A stretch of DNA of 64,000 nucleotides, taken from Flavobacteriales bacterium (GTDB lineage: Bacteria > Bacteroidota > Bacteroidia > Flavobacteriales_D > Sanyastnellaceae). The position numbers were made by a program, and so were the translations under genes. The notes beneath the pieces are model-generated. The model saw only the letters and a program-made list of their open reading frames with translations. It searched no databases and had not been told where the DNA came from. Positions 9,116 to 17,182 of the stretch are shown here, piece by piece. Numbering within the stretch: position 1 is the stretch's first letter; each line of letters begins with the position of its first letter. The DNA lies in assembly GCA_018402085.1 (NCBI GenBank), contig JAGYJM010000002.1, forward strand, positions 2,867,501 to 2,931,500, written 5' to 3'.

Positions 9116-9603
9116 TTCTCTGTGAGGTTTGCCTGCATTTCTGAAGGTATAAGCCGACAATTGATCCATTCGTGGTCAAGTGAGGCCCCAAGTCTTTTAT
9201 AGAACCCAATCGCACTGTCGTTCCAGTCGAGTACCTGCCATTCGAGTCTTTGTGCCTTTTCTTTCAGCGCAAAGCGCTGGATGGCTGTAAAAAGTGCGCG
9301 GCCAATGCCCCTTCCCCGGTATGCTTCACGCACCACGAGATCCTCGAGGTAAAGGGTTGCGCCCTTCCACGTTGAATAACGCGGATACAACAAGGCCATG
9401 CCGGCAATCGTGCCGCCGAACTCCGCTACAAAAAGTTTGTACTTAGGGAAGGAACCAAAACCATCCTTCTCCAGTTGCGCTGCCGTAAGCTCAACCTGAT
9501 CAACCGCACGTTCGTAGGCCGCTAACTCACGAATTAAGGCCAATACTTCGGGCACGTCAGGCCTCTGACCTTCACGTACATGTATGTTCTCATTCTGATT
9601 CAC
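9112..9603 (-). CDS. GNAT-family N-acetyltransferase
   Basis: A 163-residue acetyl-CoA-dependent acetyltransferase. The acetyl-CoA loop is RGRGIGRALF (R/Q-x-x-G-x-G type), preceded by the strand YLEDLVVREAYR and followed by WQVLDWNDSAIGFYKRLGA. The overall pattern resembles the spermidine/thialysine acetyltransferase group, so a small amine is a reasonable substrate guess. Its stop overlaps the start of aspartate kinase, so the two are co-transcribed. It is divergent from cvpA. Confidence 0.9.
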   Translation of the reverse strand: MNQNENIHVREGQRPDVPEVLALIRELAAYERAVDQVELTAAQLEKDGFGSFPKYKLFVAEFGGTIAGMALLYPRYSTWKGATLYLEDLVVREAYRGRGIGRALFTAIQRFALKEKAQRLEWQVLDWNDSAIGFYKRLGASLDHEWINCRLIPSEMQANLTEK

Positions 9604-9662
9604 ATTCCAAAACTAACGAAGCGTGGCAATGGCTCATAAGGTTTCCTTTTTATCTTGCCCCT

Positions 9663-10214
9663 ATGAACTATGTGGATATCTTCCTGCTTATCGTATTCGC
9701 CTACACCGGATTCAGAGGCTTCCGTGGCGGATTCGTTATAGAGGTGTTCAGCACCCTCTCTCTCTTCATTGGCCTTTACGGAGCGATTCACTTCTCTGAC
9801 TACGCTGGTGATTGGCTCAAAAACAACGCTGACCTGCGTGATGATTACATCCCTGCCATCGCGTTCATCGTGACTTTTCTGGCGTTAGTCATTGCCGTTT
9901 ATTTCATTGCCCGCGCCATTTCGAAGTTGGTAAATGTGATGGCTATGGGGTTGCCCAATAAGATACTCGGACTTGCGTTTGCTATCTTCAAGTCCGCTCT
10001 CATTCTAAGTGTACTGCTCATGTTGCTCCATCGCCCAATGGATAATATCGAATTTCCTCCGAAAGACGTACGGAAAAACAGTCTGTTGTTTGAACCGGTA
10101 AAAAGCATTGCGCCTACGCTTTTGCCGGCCATCGAAGAAACTGACTTTTACAAATATTTCGAAAACCAAGAATGGAGCCTCGATCAGATTGAACTACCCT
10201 CGTTATCTGAGTAA
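9663..10214 (+). CDS. cvpA: CvpA family membrane protein
   Basis: A 183-residue inner-membrane protein with four hydrophobic segments and the family opening MNYVDIFLLIVFAYTGFRGFRGG; the Gly/Phe-rich first loop and the conserved second-half helices place it in the CvpA (colicin V production) family. Its role is uncertain; in other bacteria it is linked to envelope stress. TATCTTGCCCC just before the start is one base short of a good -7 box. Monocistronic by position. Confidence 0.88.
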   Translation: MNYVDIFLLIVFAYTGFRGFRGGFVIEVFSTLSLFIGLYGAIHFSDYAGDWLKNNADLRDDYIPAIAFIVTFLALVIAVYFIARAISKLVNVMAMGLPNKILGLAFAIFKSALILSVLLMLLHRPMDNIEFPPKDVRKNSLLFEPVKSIAPTLLPAIEETDFYKYFENQEWSLDQIELPSLSE

Positions 10215-10551
10215 CTGATGGCCGAGTTTTTTCTTGAGTTTATCAGAAGTGTATAGCTTAAGCAATACCTGCTCCTTTGCCAAAGAAGCATTCTTTACGC
10301 GCCTAACCGGCAAATAAAAAGGTATCAACGGATGGGATGCCCATGCACGACCGTGCCCTTGCCCCAAATAAACCCGCAAGCTACCTGCGACCGCGGGTAA
10401 CGCATCAAATGCTTATTGTTCTTCTTGGCTCCGAACCAACGCACAGCAAGTCGCTCGCGCAGCCGGAATTTATCCGGCGCTACTCAATATGCGGCAGGTC
10501 TGCTGACTGCTCAACGGCTTCTGAGATATCACAGCGCTCACCTAAACGGAG
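10215..10551 (-). pseudogene. Gene-free stretch with a possible frameshifted coding relic
   Basis: No intact gene is seen between cvpA and the phosphohexomutase. On the minus strand three overlapping open stretches join into protein-like sequence: LRLGERCDISEAVEQ directly after the mutase stop, then KFRLRERLAVRWFGAKKNNK, then PLIPFYLPVRRVKNASLAK to a stop at about 10213. The joins would be a missing base near 10483 and a 5-base tandem duplication CATCCCATCC near 10336. No family is recognised and there is no clear start. It may be a decayed gene, or chance. Confidence 0.3.
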
Positions 10552-12282
10552 TTACAGTGAAAGAAAGTGTTCTTCGAGGTGTTTTAATGTTTTCTCCAGT
10601 TTACGATACGTCTCCCGATACATTTCAGAAGTCACTTGTTCGTTTACGGAGAAGTAAAATTTTATCTTCGGTTCAGTGCCTGAAGGTCTCGCCGTCACGA
10701 CAGCCCCCCCATCCAGTTCAAACTGTAAAACATTTGACTCGGGCAGATCTATAGGTGACACAGCCTGTGTATCCAGGATCACTTTTACACGTTGAAGAAA
10801 ATCACTTTGAGCCACTACCTTCAAACCGGCGATCTCCCGTGGCGGATATTGCCGAAGATGGTCCATCATTTCTTTTATCTGCTTTGCGCCATTGATGCCT
10901 TGTTTTTTTAACGAAACAAGAGACTCCCGGTAGAGCCCGAATTCACAGTGTACCGTGCGCAGTAAATCGGGCAGTGTCATTCCGCTCAACTCTGCGTATG
11001 CCGCCATCTCACAGATCATCGCTGCCGCCGCAACACCATCTTTATCCCTGACAGCATCTCCAATCATATAACCGTAACTCTCTTCCCCTCCGGTAACAAA
11101 TGTTTCTTGTCCTTCTTTCTCACGAATCAATGCGGCAATGTGTTTGAATCCGGTCAATGTATCATAGCACGGAAGTTGAAATTTCTCTGCTATTCGCGCA
11201 ATCAGGGGGGTGGTCACAATCGTTTTCGCGACAAATGCATTCTGCGGCAAGACATTCAATCTTGTCTGCTGCATTAGTTGGTACCAGGTCAGTAGCACAC
11301 CGGTATCATTTCCGTTCAACAGCTGAAACTCGCCATCTGCATCAGCTACGGCTATTCCCACACGATCCGTATCGGGGTCGGTACCCAGCACCAGTGTTCG
11401 CCCCTTAGATTTCGCATGTTCGATTGCCATACTGAGCGCTTCGGCCTCTTCCGGATTGGGAGATTTGACCGTCGGAAAGTCACCATCGATCGCTGCCTGC
11501 TCTTCCACTACGTATACGTTCGTAAACCCAATTCGCTCAAGCGCCTTCGGCAGCAGGGTCACGCCTGTTCCGTGCAGGGGCGTATACACGATCCCCAAAT
11601 TTGCAGCCTGGTGAATCACGTCACGGTCAATTACATTGGCTTCTATCATTTGGAGAAAAGCTTCATCATCATCGATGCCGAGTTTTTCAATGCGATCTTC
11701 AGGCAAACCCCGCTGCACCTCTTTCATGCCTGAAAGGGCTTCAACTTCAGCGATGATCGCCGCATCGTGCGGAGCCGTAATCTGGGCACCGTCTTCCCAG
11801 TAGACCTTATACCCGTTGTACTCGGGTGGGTTGTGACTTGCAGTGATGACAATGCCTCCCTTACATCCTTTTTGGCGCACCACGTGGCTGAGGTAGGGGG
11901 TTGGTCGAAGTTCCGGACTCAGGAGCACCCGAAAGCCGTTTGACGCCAGTACATCCGCCGCTTCTGCGGCGAAAGAAGCACTGTTATGCCTACAGTCATA
12001 AGCAATGGCCACGCGGTGTTCACCTTCACCAAAGGCCCGGCGCAGGTAATTTGCAAAGCCCTGCGTAGAGCGGGCCACGGTGTAACGGTTCATGCGGTTG
12101 GTTCCAACTCCCATTACGCCCCGCATGCCTCCTGTTCCGAACTTGAGGGTAGTATGAAATGCCTCTTCGAGCTCTCCGGGGGCCTCCTTCATAAGGCGCT
12201 CTACTTCAGCACGGGTCGCTTCATCGTAATCTTCGCTCAGCCAGGCGCTTGCCTTCGACTGTAATTCAGTTGTTGTGCTCAT
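10552..12282 (-). CDS. Phosphoglucomutase/phosphomannomutase (phosphohexomutase)
   Basis: Interconverts hexose 1- and 6-phosphates, feeding nucleotide-sugar and glycan synthesis. It has 576 residues, typical of the longer PgcA-like group. The phosphoserine loop is VITASHNPPEYNGYKVYW, the metal loop GTDPDTDRVG, the sugar loop GGEESYGYM and the phosphate-binding loop ARPSGTEPKIKFY. It starts inside the 3' end of rmlD (17-base overlap), so the two genes are co-transcribed. A hairpin repeat lies inside (11951-11971) and reads AAEAADV. Confidence 0.94.
   Translation of the reverse strand: MSTTTELQSKASAWLSEDYDEATRAEVERLMKEAPGELEEAFHTTLKFGTGGMRGVMGVGTNRMNRYTVARSTQGFANYLRRAFGEGEHRVAIAYDCRHNSASFAAEAADVLASNGFRVLLSPELRPTPYLSHVVRQKGCKGGIVITASHNPPEYNGYKVYWEDGAQITAPHDAAIIAEVEALSGMKEVQRGLPEDRIEKLGIDDDEAFLQMIEANVIDRDVIHQAANLGIVYTPLHGTGVTLLPKALERIGFTNVYVVEEQAAIDGDFPTVKSPNPEEAEALSMAIEHAKSKGRTLVLGTDPDTDRVGIAVADADGEFQLLNGNDTGVLLTWYQLMQQTRLNVLPQNAFVAKTIVTTPLIARIAEKFQLPCYDTLTGFKHIAALIREKEGQETFVTGGEESYGYMIGDAVRDKDGVAAAAMICEMAAYAELSGMTLPDLLRTVHCEFGLYRESLVSLKKQGINGAKQIKEMMDHLRQYPPREIAGLKVVAQSDFLQRVKVILDTQAVSPIDLPESNVLQFELDGGAVVTARPSGTEPKIKFYFSVNEQVTSEMYRETYRKLEKTLKHLEEHFLSL
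11951..11971 (+). repeat. 21-base hairpin repeat, short type (inside the mutase gene)
   Basis: ACATC plus stem CGCCGC/GCGGCG with loop TTCT, antisense to the gene and translated in frame as AAEAAD. Confidence 0.8.
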
Positions 12283-13126
12283 TTTGATGCGTATGTAAAC
12301 AATAAGTTACCGCGTTTCTCCAGGGCGGCAGAGATTCACCCACCACCTTTTCAAAGCTGGTGGCATCGAGTTTAGAATAGGCCGGACGGCTCACATTGGA
12401 TGGAAACGCTGCCGTGTTCACCGGCTCGACCCTCGCTGTGCCCCCCGAGTCTTCGCATATCGCCTTCGCGAAATCGTACCATGAGGCCTCTCCGCTCAGA
12501 CTGAAGTGATAAATTCCTGCCGGCGGATCATTCAGAATAAACTGCTTCAGATAGTTCGCAAAAGTCAACCCACAGGTGGGTGACGCAACCTGATCATTCA
12601 CCACTTTCACTTCTTCGCGCTCAGCAAATAAGCGCAGCATTGTCAGCATGAAGTTTTTGCCGTAGGGCGAGTAGAGCCATGAAACCCTCACCACGAGGGT
12701 GTCGGGATTTTCTTCGAATGCTGTGCGCTCACCATCCGCTTTCGATGATCCGTAGACCGAAAGCGGTGAAGGGGGATCATCTGGTCGGTAAGGTCTTCGT
12801 AAAGATCCGTCAAACACGTAGTCGGTTGATATCAGCAGAAAGCGGGCGCCGTACATCCGGCACTTTCGTGCCGCAAGCCGAACAGCATCCACATTGAGCC
12901 GTCGCGCCTGGTCTTGCGCTGTTTCTGCGCCGGCCACGTCGGTATATGCCGCAGTGTGCAAAACCACATCCGGGTGCTCTCTAGATAACCAGAAATCCCA
13001 GTCATCTTCTTCGCAAATATCCAACTGTGCTTTCGAAGTGAACACCACATTAAGCCGTTCTGAGGCTTCCCTTTTGAAACATTTTGCGAGTTGTCCGTGA
13101 CCGCCTGTGACCAGTACTTTTTTCAT
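12266..13126 (-). CDS. rmlD: dTDP-4-dehydrorhamnose reductase family protein
   Basis: An NAD(P)-dependent short-chain reductase that makes dTDP-L-rhamnose. It has 286 residues from the ATG at 13126 (MKKVLVTGGHGQLAKCF, the Rossmann loop). The catalytic triad is seen as the Thr of LISTDYVFDG and the Tyr-x-x-x-Lys of SVYGSSKADGE; GIYHFSLSGEASWYDFAKAI is the family's C-terminal motif. rmlA lies 30 kb away, not in this operon. An open frame to 13165 is rejected because the Rossmann motif begins at the chosen Met. A hairpin repeat at 12853-12873 reads AARKCRMY. Confidence 0.92.
   Translation of the reverse strand: MKKVLVTGGHGQLAKCFKREASERLNVVFTSKAQLDICEEDDWDFWLSREHPDVVLHTAAYTDVAGAETAQDQARRLNVDAVRLAARKCRMYGARFLLISTDYVFDGSLRRPYRPDDPPSPLSVYGSSKADGERTAFEENPDTLVVRVSWLYSPYGKNFMLTMLRLFAEREEVKVVNDQVASPTCGLTFANYLKQFILNDPPAGIYHFSLSGEASWYDFAKAICEDSGGTARVEPVNTAAFPSNVSRPAYSKLDATSFEKVVGESLPPWRNAVTYCLHTHQNEHNN
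12853..12873 (+). repeat. 21-base hairpin repeat, short type (inside rmlD)
   Basis: ACATC plus stem CGGCAC/GTGCCG with loop TTTC. The stem differs from other copies but keeps perfect pairing. It is read in a different frame from the other coding copies. Confidence 0.75.
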
Positions 13127-13205
13127 TGTCCTGTTATCAGGCCGAAAGTACAGTTTTAGCCCCAAAGTGTATACGCTTCAGACTTGTAGATTTCTCCTAC
13201 ACCAG

Positions 13206-13344
13206 AGTCGTCATTTCGCTGACGACTGCTTGCACGGTGCCCGCGTAAACATGAGCGAAGAGTGCACGAAACTGCACTCATAGAATTATTCGTGAGATTG
13301 AATAATATGTTAGGTAAAAGGGGAGACGGAAAGATCTGTCTCCC
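13206..13344. repeat. Three different inverted repeats between rmlD and the Hpt gene
   Basis: The 268-base divergent spacer holds AGTCGTCA/TGACGACT (13206-13227, 6-base loop), GAGTGCA/TGCACTC (13260-13279, 6-base loop) and GGGAGAC/GTCTCCC (13321-13344, 10-base loop). None is followed by a clean T run. They could be operators or RNA hairpins for either gene; ACCCTTATCTTAGC just before the Hpt gene resembles a -7 box. Confidence 0.6.
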
Positions 13345-13394
13345 TACTTTAAAACAGACCCTTATCTTAGCGTATGAAGGATTAGAAGAACGGG

Positions 13395-13799
13395 ATGCAG
13401 AATAAAGAGACGCGATTCTCAGTGGCAAAGCTGAACGAATTGACTGAGGGTGATGCCGAAGGGCGAGACACCTTCTTGCGCTTGTTCGCTTCTCAGACTG
13501 CGGGAAGCGAAATAAAAGCACTTGAATTGGCCCTGCGGCAGAGTGCCTTTACGGAAGCGGCAGCCATCGCACACCGTATGCGAACGGCGCTGAGTTTTTT
13601 CGGACTTGCACCGGAGGTGAAGTACCTGGAAGCTCTCGAAATCGCCGCAAATAACAATCAATGGCCACAGCCATTGATCGATCACTTTCCGGAATTCTGC
13701 AACAATATCATTGATGTTTCCGGGCAACTTCTAACTGAACTGCAAGAGCATAAGGGCCATCAAAATGGCCAACATGACCCAGGAAAAACCACCCGCTGA
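13395..13799 (+). CDS. Hpt-domain phosphotransfer protein
   Basis: A 134-residue helical protein with a single histidine phosphotransfer domain: AAAIAHRMRTALSFFGLA holds the presumed phosphorylated His (about residue 60) with the usual basic residue three places later. It overlaps the following hybrid kinase by 35 bases in another frame, so it is very likely the phosphotransfer partner of that kinase's receiver domain. No output regulator is encoded nearby. Confidence 0.85.
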   Translation: MQNKETRFSVAKLNELTEGDAEGRDTFLRLFASQTAGSEIKALELALRQSAFTEAAAIAHRMRTALSFFGLAPEVKYLEALEIAANNNQWPQPLIDHFPEFCNNIIDVSGQLLTELQEHKGHQNGQHDPGKTTR

Positions 13800-16149
13800 C
13801 GCCGGTAAATCTTCCCTTCAGGAACTACATTGGCTCTTGATTGCCACGATCACCGCTGTGGAGGTCGCCCAAGTGATGTTCAGCGGCTTTGGCCTCTACC
13901 AGAGCGTTGCTTTGATCTTCGTCGCTTTTGTCACCCTCATGATGGCAATTCGCGTTAGAAAAAAGCTACCCTTCAGTCTACCGTGTTATGTATTTAATGC
14001 CTTGCTGGTGGTTATGATCGGTCAGCTTTACCGCACCGAATCGGGACTTGCCTATCTCTATCCACTAATGGCCACGCATCTTTTTTTAACGGCGACAAAT
14101 CGCCGGATGCTTGTGCCAACCATGACCGGCGCAGCGGTCCTCTTCGTCATTTACCTCATACAACCTCTCCAGTTCGTTGTACAAAACGATGCAAATCCTT
14201 CATTGCATTTCTGGACGGCCTTCGTGGTGCTGGCGGTTATGATTGCCATGGCCAGAATCAAAATGCGAAAGATTCAGGCCATGTCTGAACAGTGGGAACA
14301 GCGCTACACTGACCTTCACCGATTCACCGATTTTGTGGAGGGCTCTCCGCTTGTGCTCTTAAAAGTGAATGAAGAAGGGGAGGTCAACCTCATGAATGAA
14401 ATGGCTCGAGAGGTTTTTGGCACAACACCTCCCTATCAGTGGCCTCCGGGATGGCCTCAGACACTTCACAGTTGCATTCGAACGGGGCATACACAACGAC
14501 TTGAAACGAAGGTGGGAAGCCGTCATTTTCGATTCTCCATGAAGAAAGACTCAGAACGGCAACTGGTCAGCATCTACGGTGAAGATGTCTCCGCGTTTCA
14601 GCGCACCCGCGAACATGCAGACCGCCTCAAAGATGCCATTGACTTCGCCGCAGACGGCGTAGCAATCTTTGATGCATCCGGCAGCTTCTCTTTTGTAAAC
14701 AACTCGTTTAACCGCCTCCTGGGTTGTGCCGACAAAAAGGAAGCTGAAAATGCCTGCTTCTTTGACTTCTGGCCTGAACAAGAGCAATTACGCTTTCGCG
14801 ACGAAGTGGTGCCCGCTGCTTTGAAACGGCTTGTCTGGCGCGGTGAAAGTTCACTGCGTCGTAAAGATGGCAGAGAGGTAGAAGTGACCCTCACCCTCAC
14901 ACGCATCCCGGGCAATGCGATCATCTGCTACATGAAAGACAATACTGATATCAAGCGGGTAGAGCGTGAATTGATTCAGGCGAAAGAATCAGCAGAAGCC
15001 GCTACCAGGGCCAAAAGCGCATTTCTGGCAACCATGAGCCACGAGATTCGCACCCCCATGAACGGTGTTCTCGGAATGGCTTCATTGTTGTCGGATACTC
15101 CGCTAGATGAACGGCAGCGCGACTTTCTGAACACCATTGAGCGCAGCGGTGAGCAATTGATGCATGTGATCAACGAGATTCTCGATTTCTCCAAAATTGA
15201 GGCCGGGCGTATGGAAATCAAAGCCGAAGTGTTCGCGCTTGCACCGCTCATTAAAGAGCTCATCAACCTCTCCTCACACCGGGCGTCTATTCAGGGCAAC
15301 ACCCTGAGCTCTACCCTCTCCCATCGTGTACCTGAATGGATCAAAGCTGACCAGAGCAGGATTCACCAGGTGCTTTCAAACCTCCTTTCGAACGCCATAA
15401 AATTCACGCGTAACGGGCAAATCAGTTTGCAGGTCGACACCTACGACAATAGTGCGAGAACCTGGCTTGAGGTGCGGGTATGCGATACCGGTATCGGCAT
15501 CCCAGCAGATAAGATTTGCACGCTGTTCGATTCGTTCAGCCAAATTGACTCTTCATTGTCTCGGAAATACAACGGAACCGGACTCGGACTGGCGATTTGT
15601 AAGCGTCTTGCGGATCTGATGGGCGGACACATCACTGTACGCAGTGAAGAAGGTAAAGGATCATGCTTCACCTTCAGCTTTCCGTTTGATCAACCTTCTC
15701 CGGAAGAAATCCCTGAACTACAACCGGCGGCAACACAAACCCGTGACATTAACCTGGCCGAAAAATACCCCTTGCGTATCCTACTTGCAGAAGACAACCT
15801 CATCAATCTGCGACTTGCAGAGTACGTCTTGCAGCAAATGGGCTATCATGCCGATACCGCCCAAAACGGAAAAGAAGCGGTTGAGCTGGCAATGCAAAAC
15901 AACTATGACCTGATCTTGATGGATATTCACATGCCTGAACTGGATGGCATCTCTGCTTCAAGAATGATTTCTTCAACCCACACGAAATCCAGGCCAAAAA
16001 TTGTCGCACTAACGGCCAATGTAGAAACCGAAAGCCGTCAGCGATGCTTTGACTCCGGCATGTCAGGCTTCGTGCTGAAACCATTCAAAGAAGATGAACT
16101 GCGGGAGGTCATCCTCGAAGTTGGTCAAAAACGAAACCTGCACCACTGA
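13765..16149 (+). CDS. Hybrid sensor histidine kinase with receiver domain
   Basis: A 794-residue membrane kinase. Residues about 20-170 hold five or six membrane helices, then two PAS-like regions (about 190-290 and 295-400), a dimerisation/phosphoacceptor domain with the His in ATMSHEIRTPMNGVLGM, an ATPase domain (SNAIKFTRNGQ, DTGIGIP, GTGLGLAIC), and a C-terminal receiver with the Asp in DLILMDIHMPELDG and Lys in FVLKPFKEDE. Together with the upstream Hpt protein it can form a His-Asp-His relay. The start could also be the Met three codons later. The signal sensed is unknown. Confidence 0.94.
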   Translation: MANMTQEKPPADAGKSSLQELHWLLIATITAVEVAQVMFSGFGLYQSVALIFVAFVTLMMAIRVRKKLPFSLPCYVFNALLVVMIGQLYRTESGLAYLYPLMATHLFLTATNRRMLVPTMTGAAVLFVIYLIQPLQFVVQNDANPSLHFWTAFVVLAVMIAMARIKMRKIQAMSEQWEQRYTDLHRFTDFVEGSPLVLLKVNEEGEVNLMNEMAREVFGTTPPYQWPPGWPQTLHSCIRTGHTQRLETKVGSRHFRFSMKKDSERQLVSIYGEDVSAFQRTREHADRLKDAIDFAADGVAIFDASGSFSFVNNSFNRLLGCADKKEAENACFFDFWPEQEQLRFRDEVVPAALKRLVWRGESSLRRKDGREVEVTLTLTRIPGNAIICYMKDNTDIKRVERELIQAKESAEAATRAKSAFLATMSHEIRTPMNGVLGMASLLSDTPLDERQRDFLNTIERSGEQLMHVINEILDFSKIEAGRMEIKAEVFALAPLIKELINLSSHRASIQGNTLSSTLSHRVPEWIKADQSRIHQVLSNLLSNAIKFTRNGQISLQVDTYDNSARTWLEVRVCDTGIGIPADKICTLFDSFSQIDSSLSRKYNGTGLGLAICKRLADLMGGHITVRSEEGKGSCFTFSFPFDQPSPEEIPELQPAATQTRDINLAEKYPLRILLAEDNLINLRLAEYVLQQMGYHADTAQNGKEAVELAMQNNYDLILMDIHMPELDGISASRMISSTHTKSRPKIVALTANVETESRQRCFDSGMSGFVLKPFKEDELREVILEVGQKRNLHH

Positions 16150-16176
16150 CAACCTGTTCTGCCTGAGTGCATTTCG

Positions 16177-16184
16177 TATCTTTG
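16177..16184 (+). promoter_or_regulatory. Bacteroidota -7 promoter element of the barrel protein gene
   Basis: TATCTTTG lies 42 bases before the ATG at 16227. It supports that start over an upstream in-frame ATG at 16167, which would precede the promoter box. Confidence 0.65.
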
Positions 16185-16226
16185 TTTGGCACGGCTTTTG
16201 AAGCTGTACCTACAAATGCACTCACT

Positions 16227-16946
16227 ATGAAAAAGGTCGGGATCATATTCGTTTTCATAACGCTTGCCATCAGCACCATGGCACAAGTTGGTTTTCAAGA
16301 CTGGCAGCGTCGTCAGCGCAGGGTGCCATCGATCTCCTTTGGCCTTGACGTTGGTGAACCTCGCGGTCAGTTTGCGCAAAACTTCGATGGCGTGCCCGTA
16401 GGCATCGGCGGACAGTTTCTTTCTAACATCAGGCGTTCACCGATCGAAGCCGGCTTTGGCTTTTCATGGATGAGCCGCGGCTCTATGAATGAAGATGTCT
16501 GGATTTACCAGGGCGTTGATGTAGATGGTGATGACGTCTTCAGCCAGGGGGAAGTCTCCGTCAATAGTAATATCTACACCTACAATGGCGTTTTACGCCT
16601 GAAGCCCTTTGCCGGAGCGATTCAACCGTACGGCGATCTGATTGTTGGTATCCGAAATTTCTCAACGGTATCGATCATTCGGCCTGATGAAGACGACGGA
16701 CCCGAAACACGCGACCGCCAGCACCGCGATTTTACTTACACCTACGGTTGGGCGGCCGGATTGAAAGTGCGCCTCACGCCAGTGATGTACGTTGAAGGTC
16801 GTTTCTCGAACCTCTATGGCGGTGCAGTTGACTTCATTGACCGCGAAACCATCGAGGTCGGTGATGAAGGCATCATCGGTTATGACTTCTTGTCAAGTCG
16901 AACAGACATGTTCATTTATCAACTGGGCATCAGTTTTCAGTTCTGA
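16227..16946 (+). CDS. Outer-membrane beta-barrel protein
   Basis: A 239-residue exported protein. The start at 16227 gives a clean signal peptide (MKKVGIIFVFITLAISTMAQ). The rest alternates short amphipathic strands with polar loops and ends in an aromatic residue (LGISFQF), the usual end of an outer-membrane barrel. No named family is recognised; the nearest description is the small OmpA/porin-like barrel type of Bacteroidota. It stands alone behind its own promoter box. Confidence 0.8.
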   Translation: MKKVGIIFVFITLAISTMAQVGFQDWQRRQRRVPSISFGLDVGEPRGQFAQNFDGVPVGIGGQFLSNIRRSPIEAGFGFSWMSRGSMNEDVWIYQGVDVDGDDVFSQGEVSVNSNIYTYNGVLRLKPFAGAIQPYGDLIVGIRNFSTVSIIRPDEDDGPETRDRQHRDFTYTYGWAAGLKVRLTPVMYVEGRFSNLYGGAVDFIDRETIEVGDEGIIGYDFLSSRTDMFIYQLGISFQF

Positions 16947-16960
16947 TTCGGCGTTCTTTT

Positions 16961-16981
16961 CTGCGTAAAAACGCAGGATGC
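16961..16981 (-). repeat. 21-base hairpin repeat, short type
   Basis: Stem CTGCGT/ACGCAG with AAAA loop (TTTT on the element strand), followed by GATGC. Intergenic, directly after the barrel gene. Confidence 0.75.
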
Positions 16982-17144
16982 GAACTCGACTCGCCGCCCG
17001 TCGAATAACACCCCGCCCGCAAGCGATCAGCGACCGAAACCGATCATTTACCACCCATTCATCGAACAATCTTGTAGGAAAGGTCTGAAAGCAAACCACT
17101 TCAGGAACCCTCTGCACCTGCCCCCGTAATGTGGAAGTGATAAC

Positions 17145-17166
17145 GCATCCTGCGCTTTTGCGCAGG
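17145..17166 (+). repeat. Hairpin repeat, short type, upstream of the adhesin gene
   Basis: GCATC plus a 7-bp stem CCTGCGC/GCGCAGG with loop TTTT. It ends 17 bases before the adhesin ATG, so it would lie in the 5' untranslated region. Confidence 0.75.
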
Positions 17167-17182
17167 CTGAAACATACAGGGA

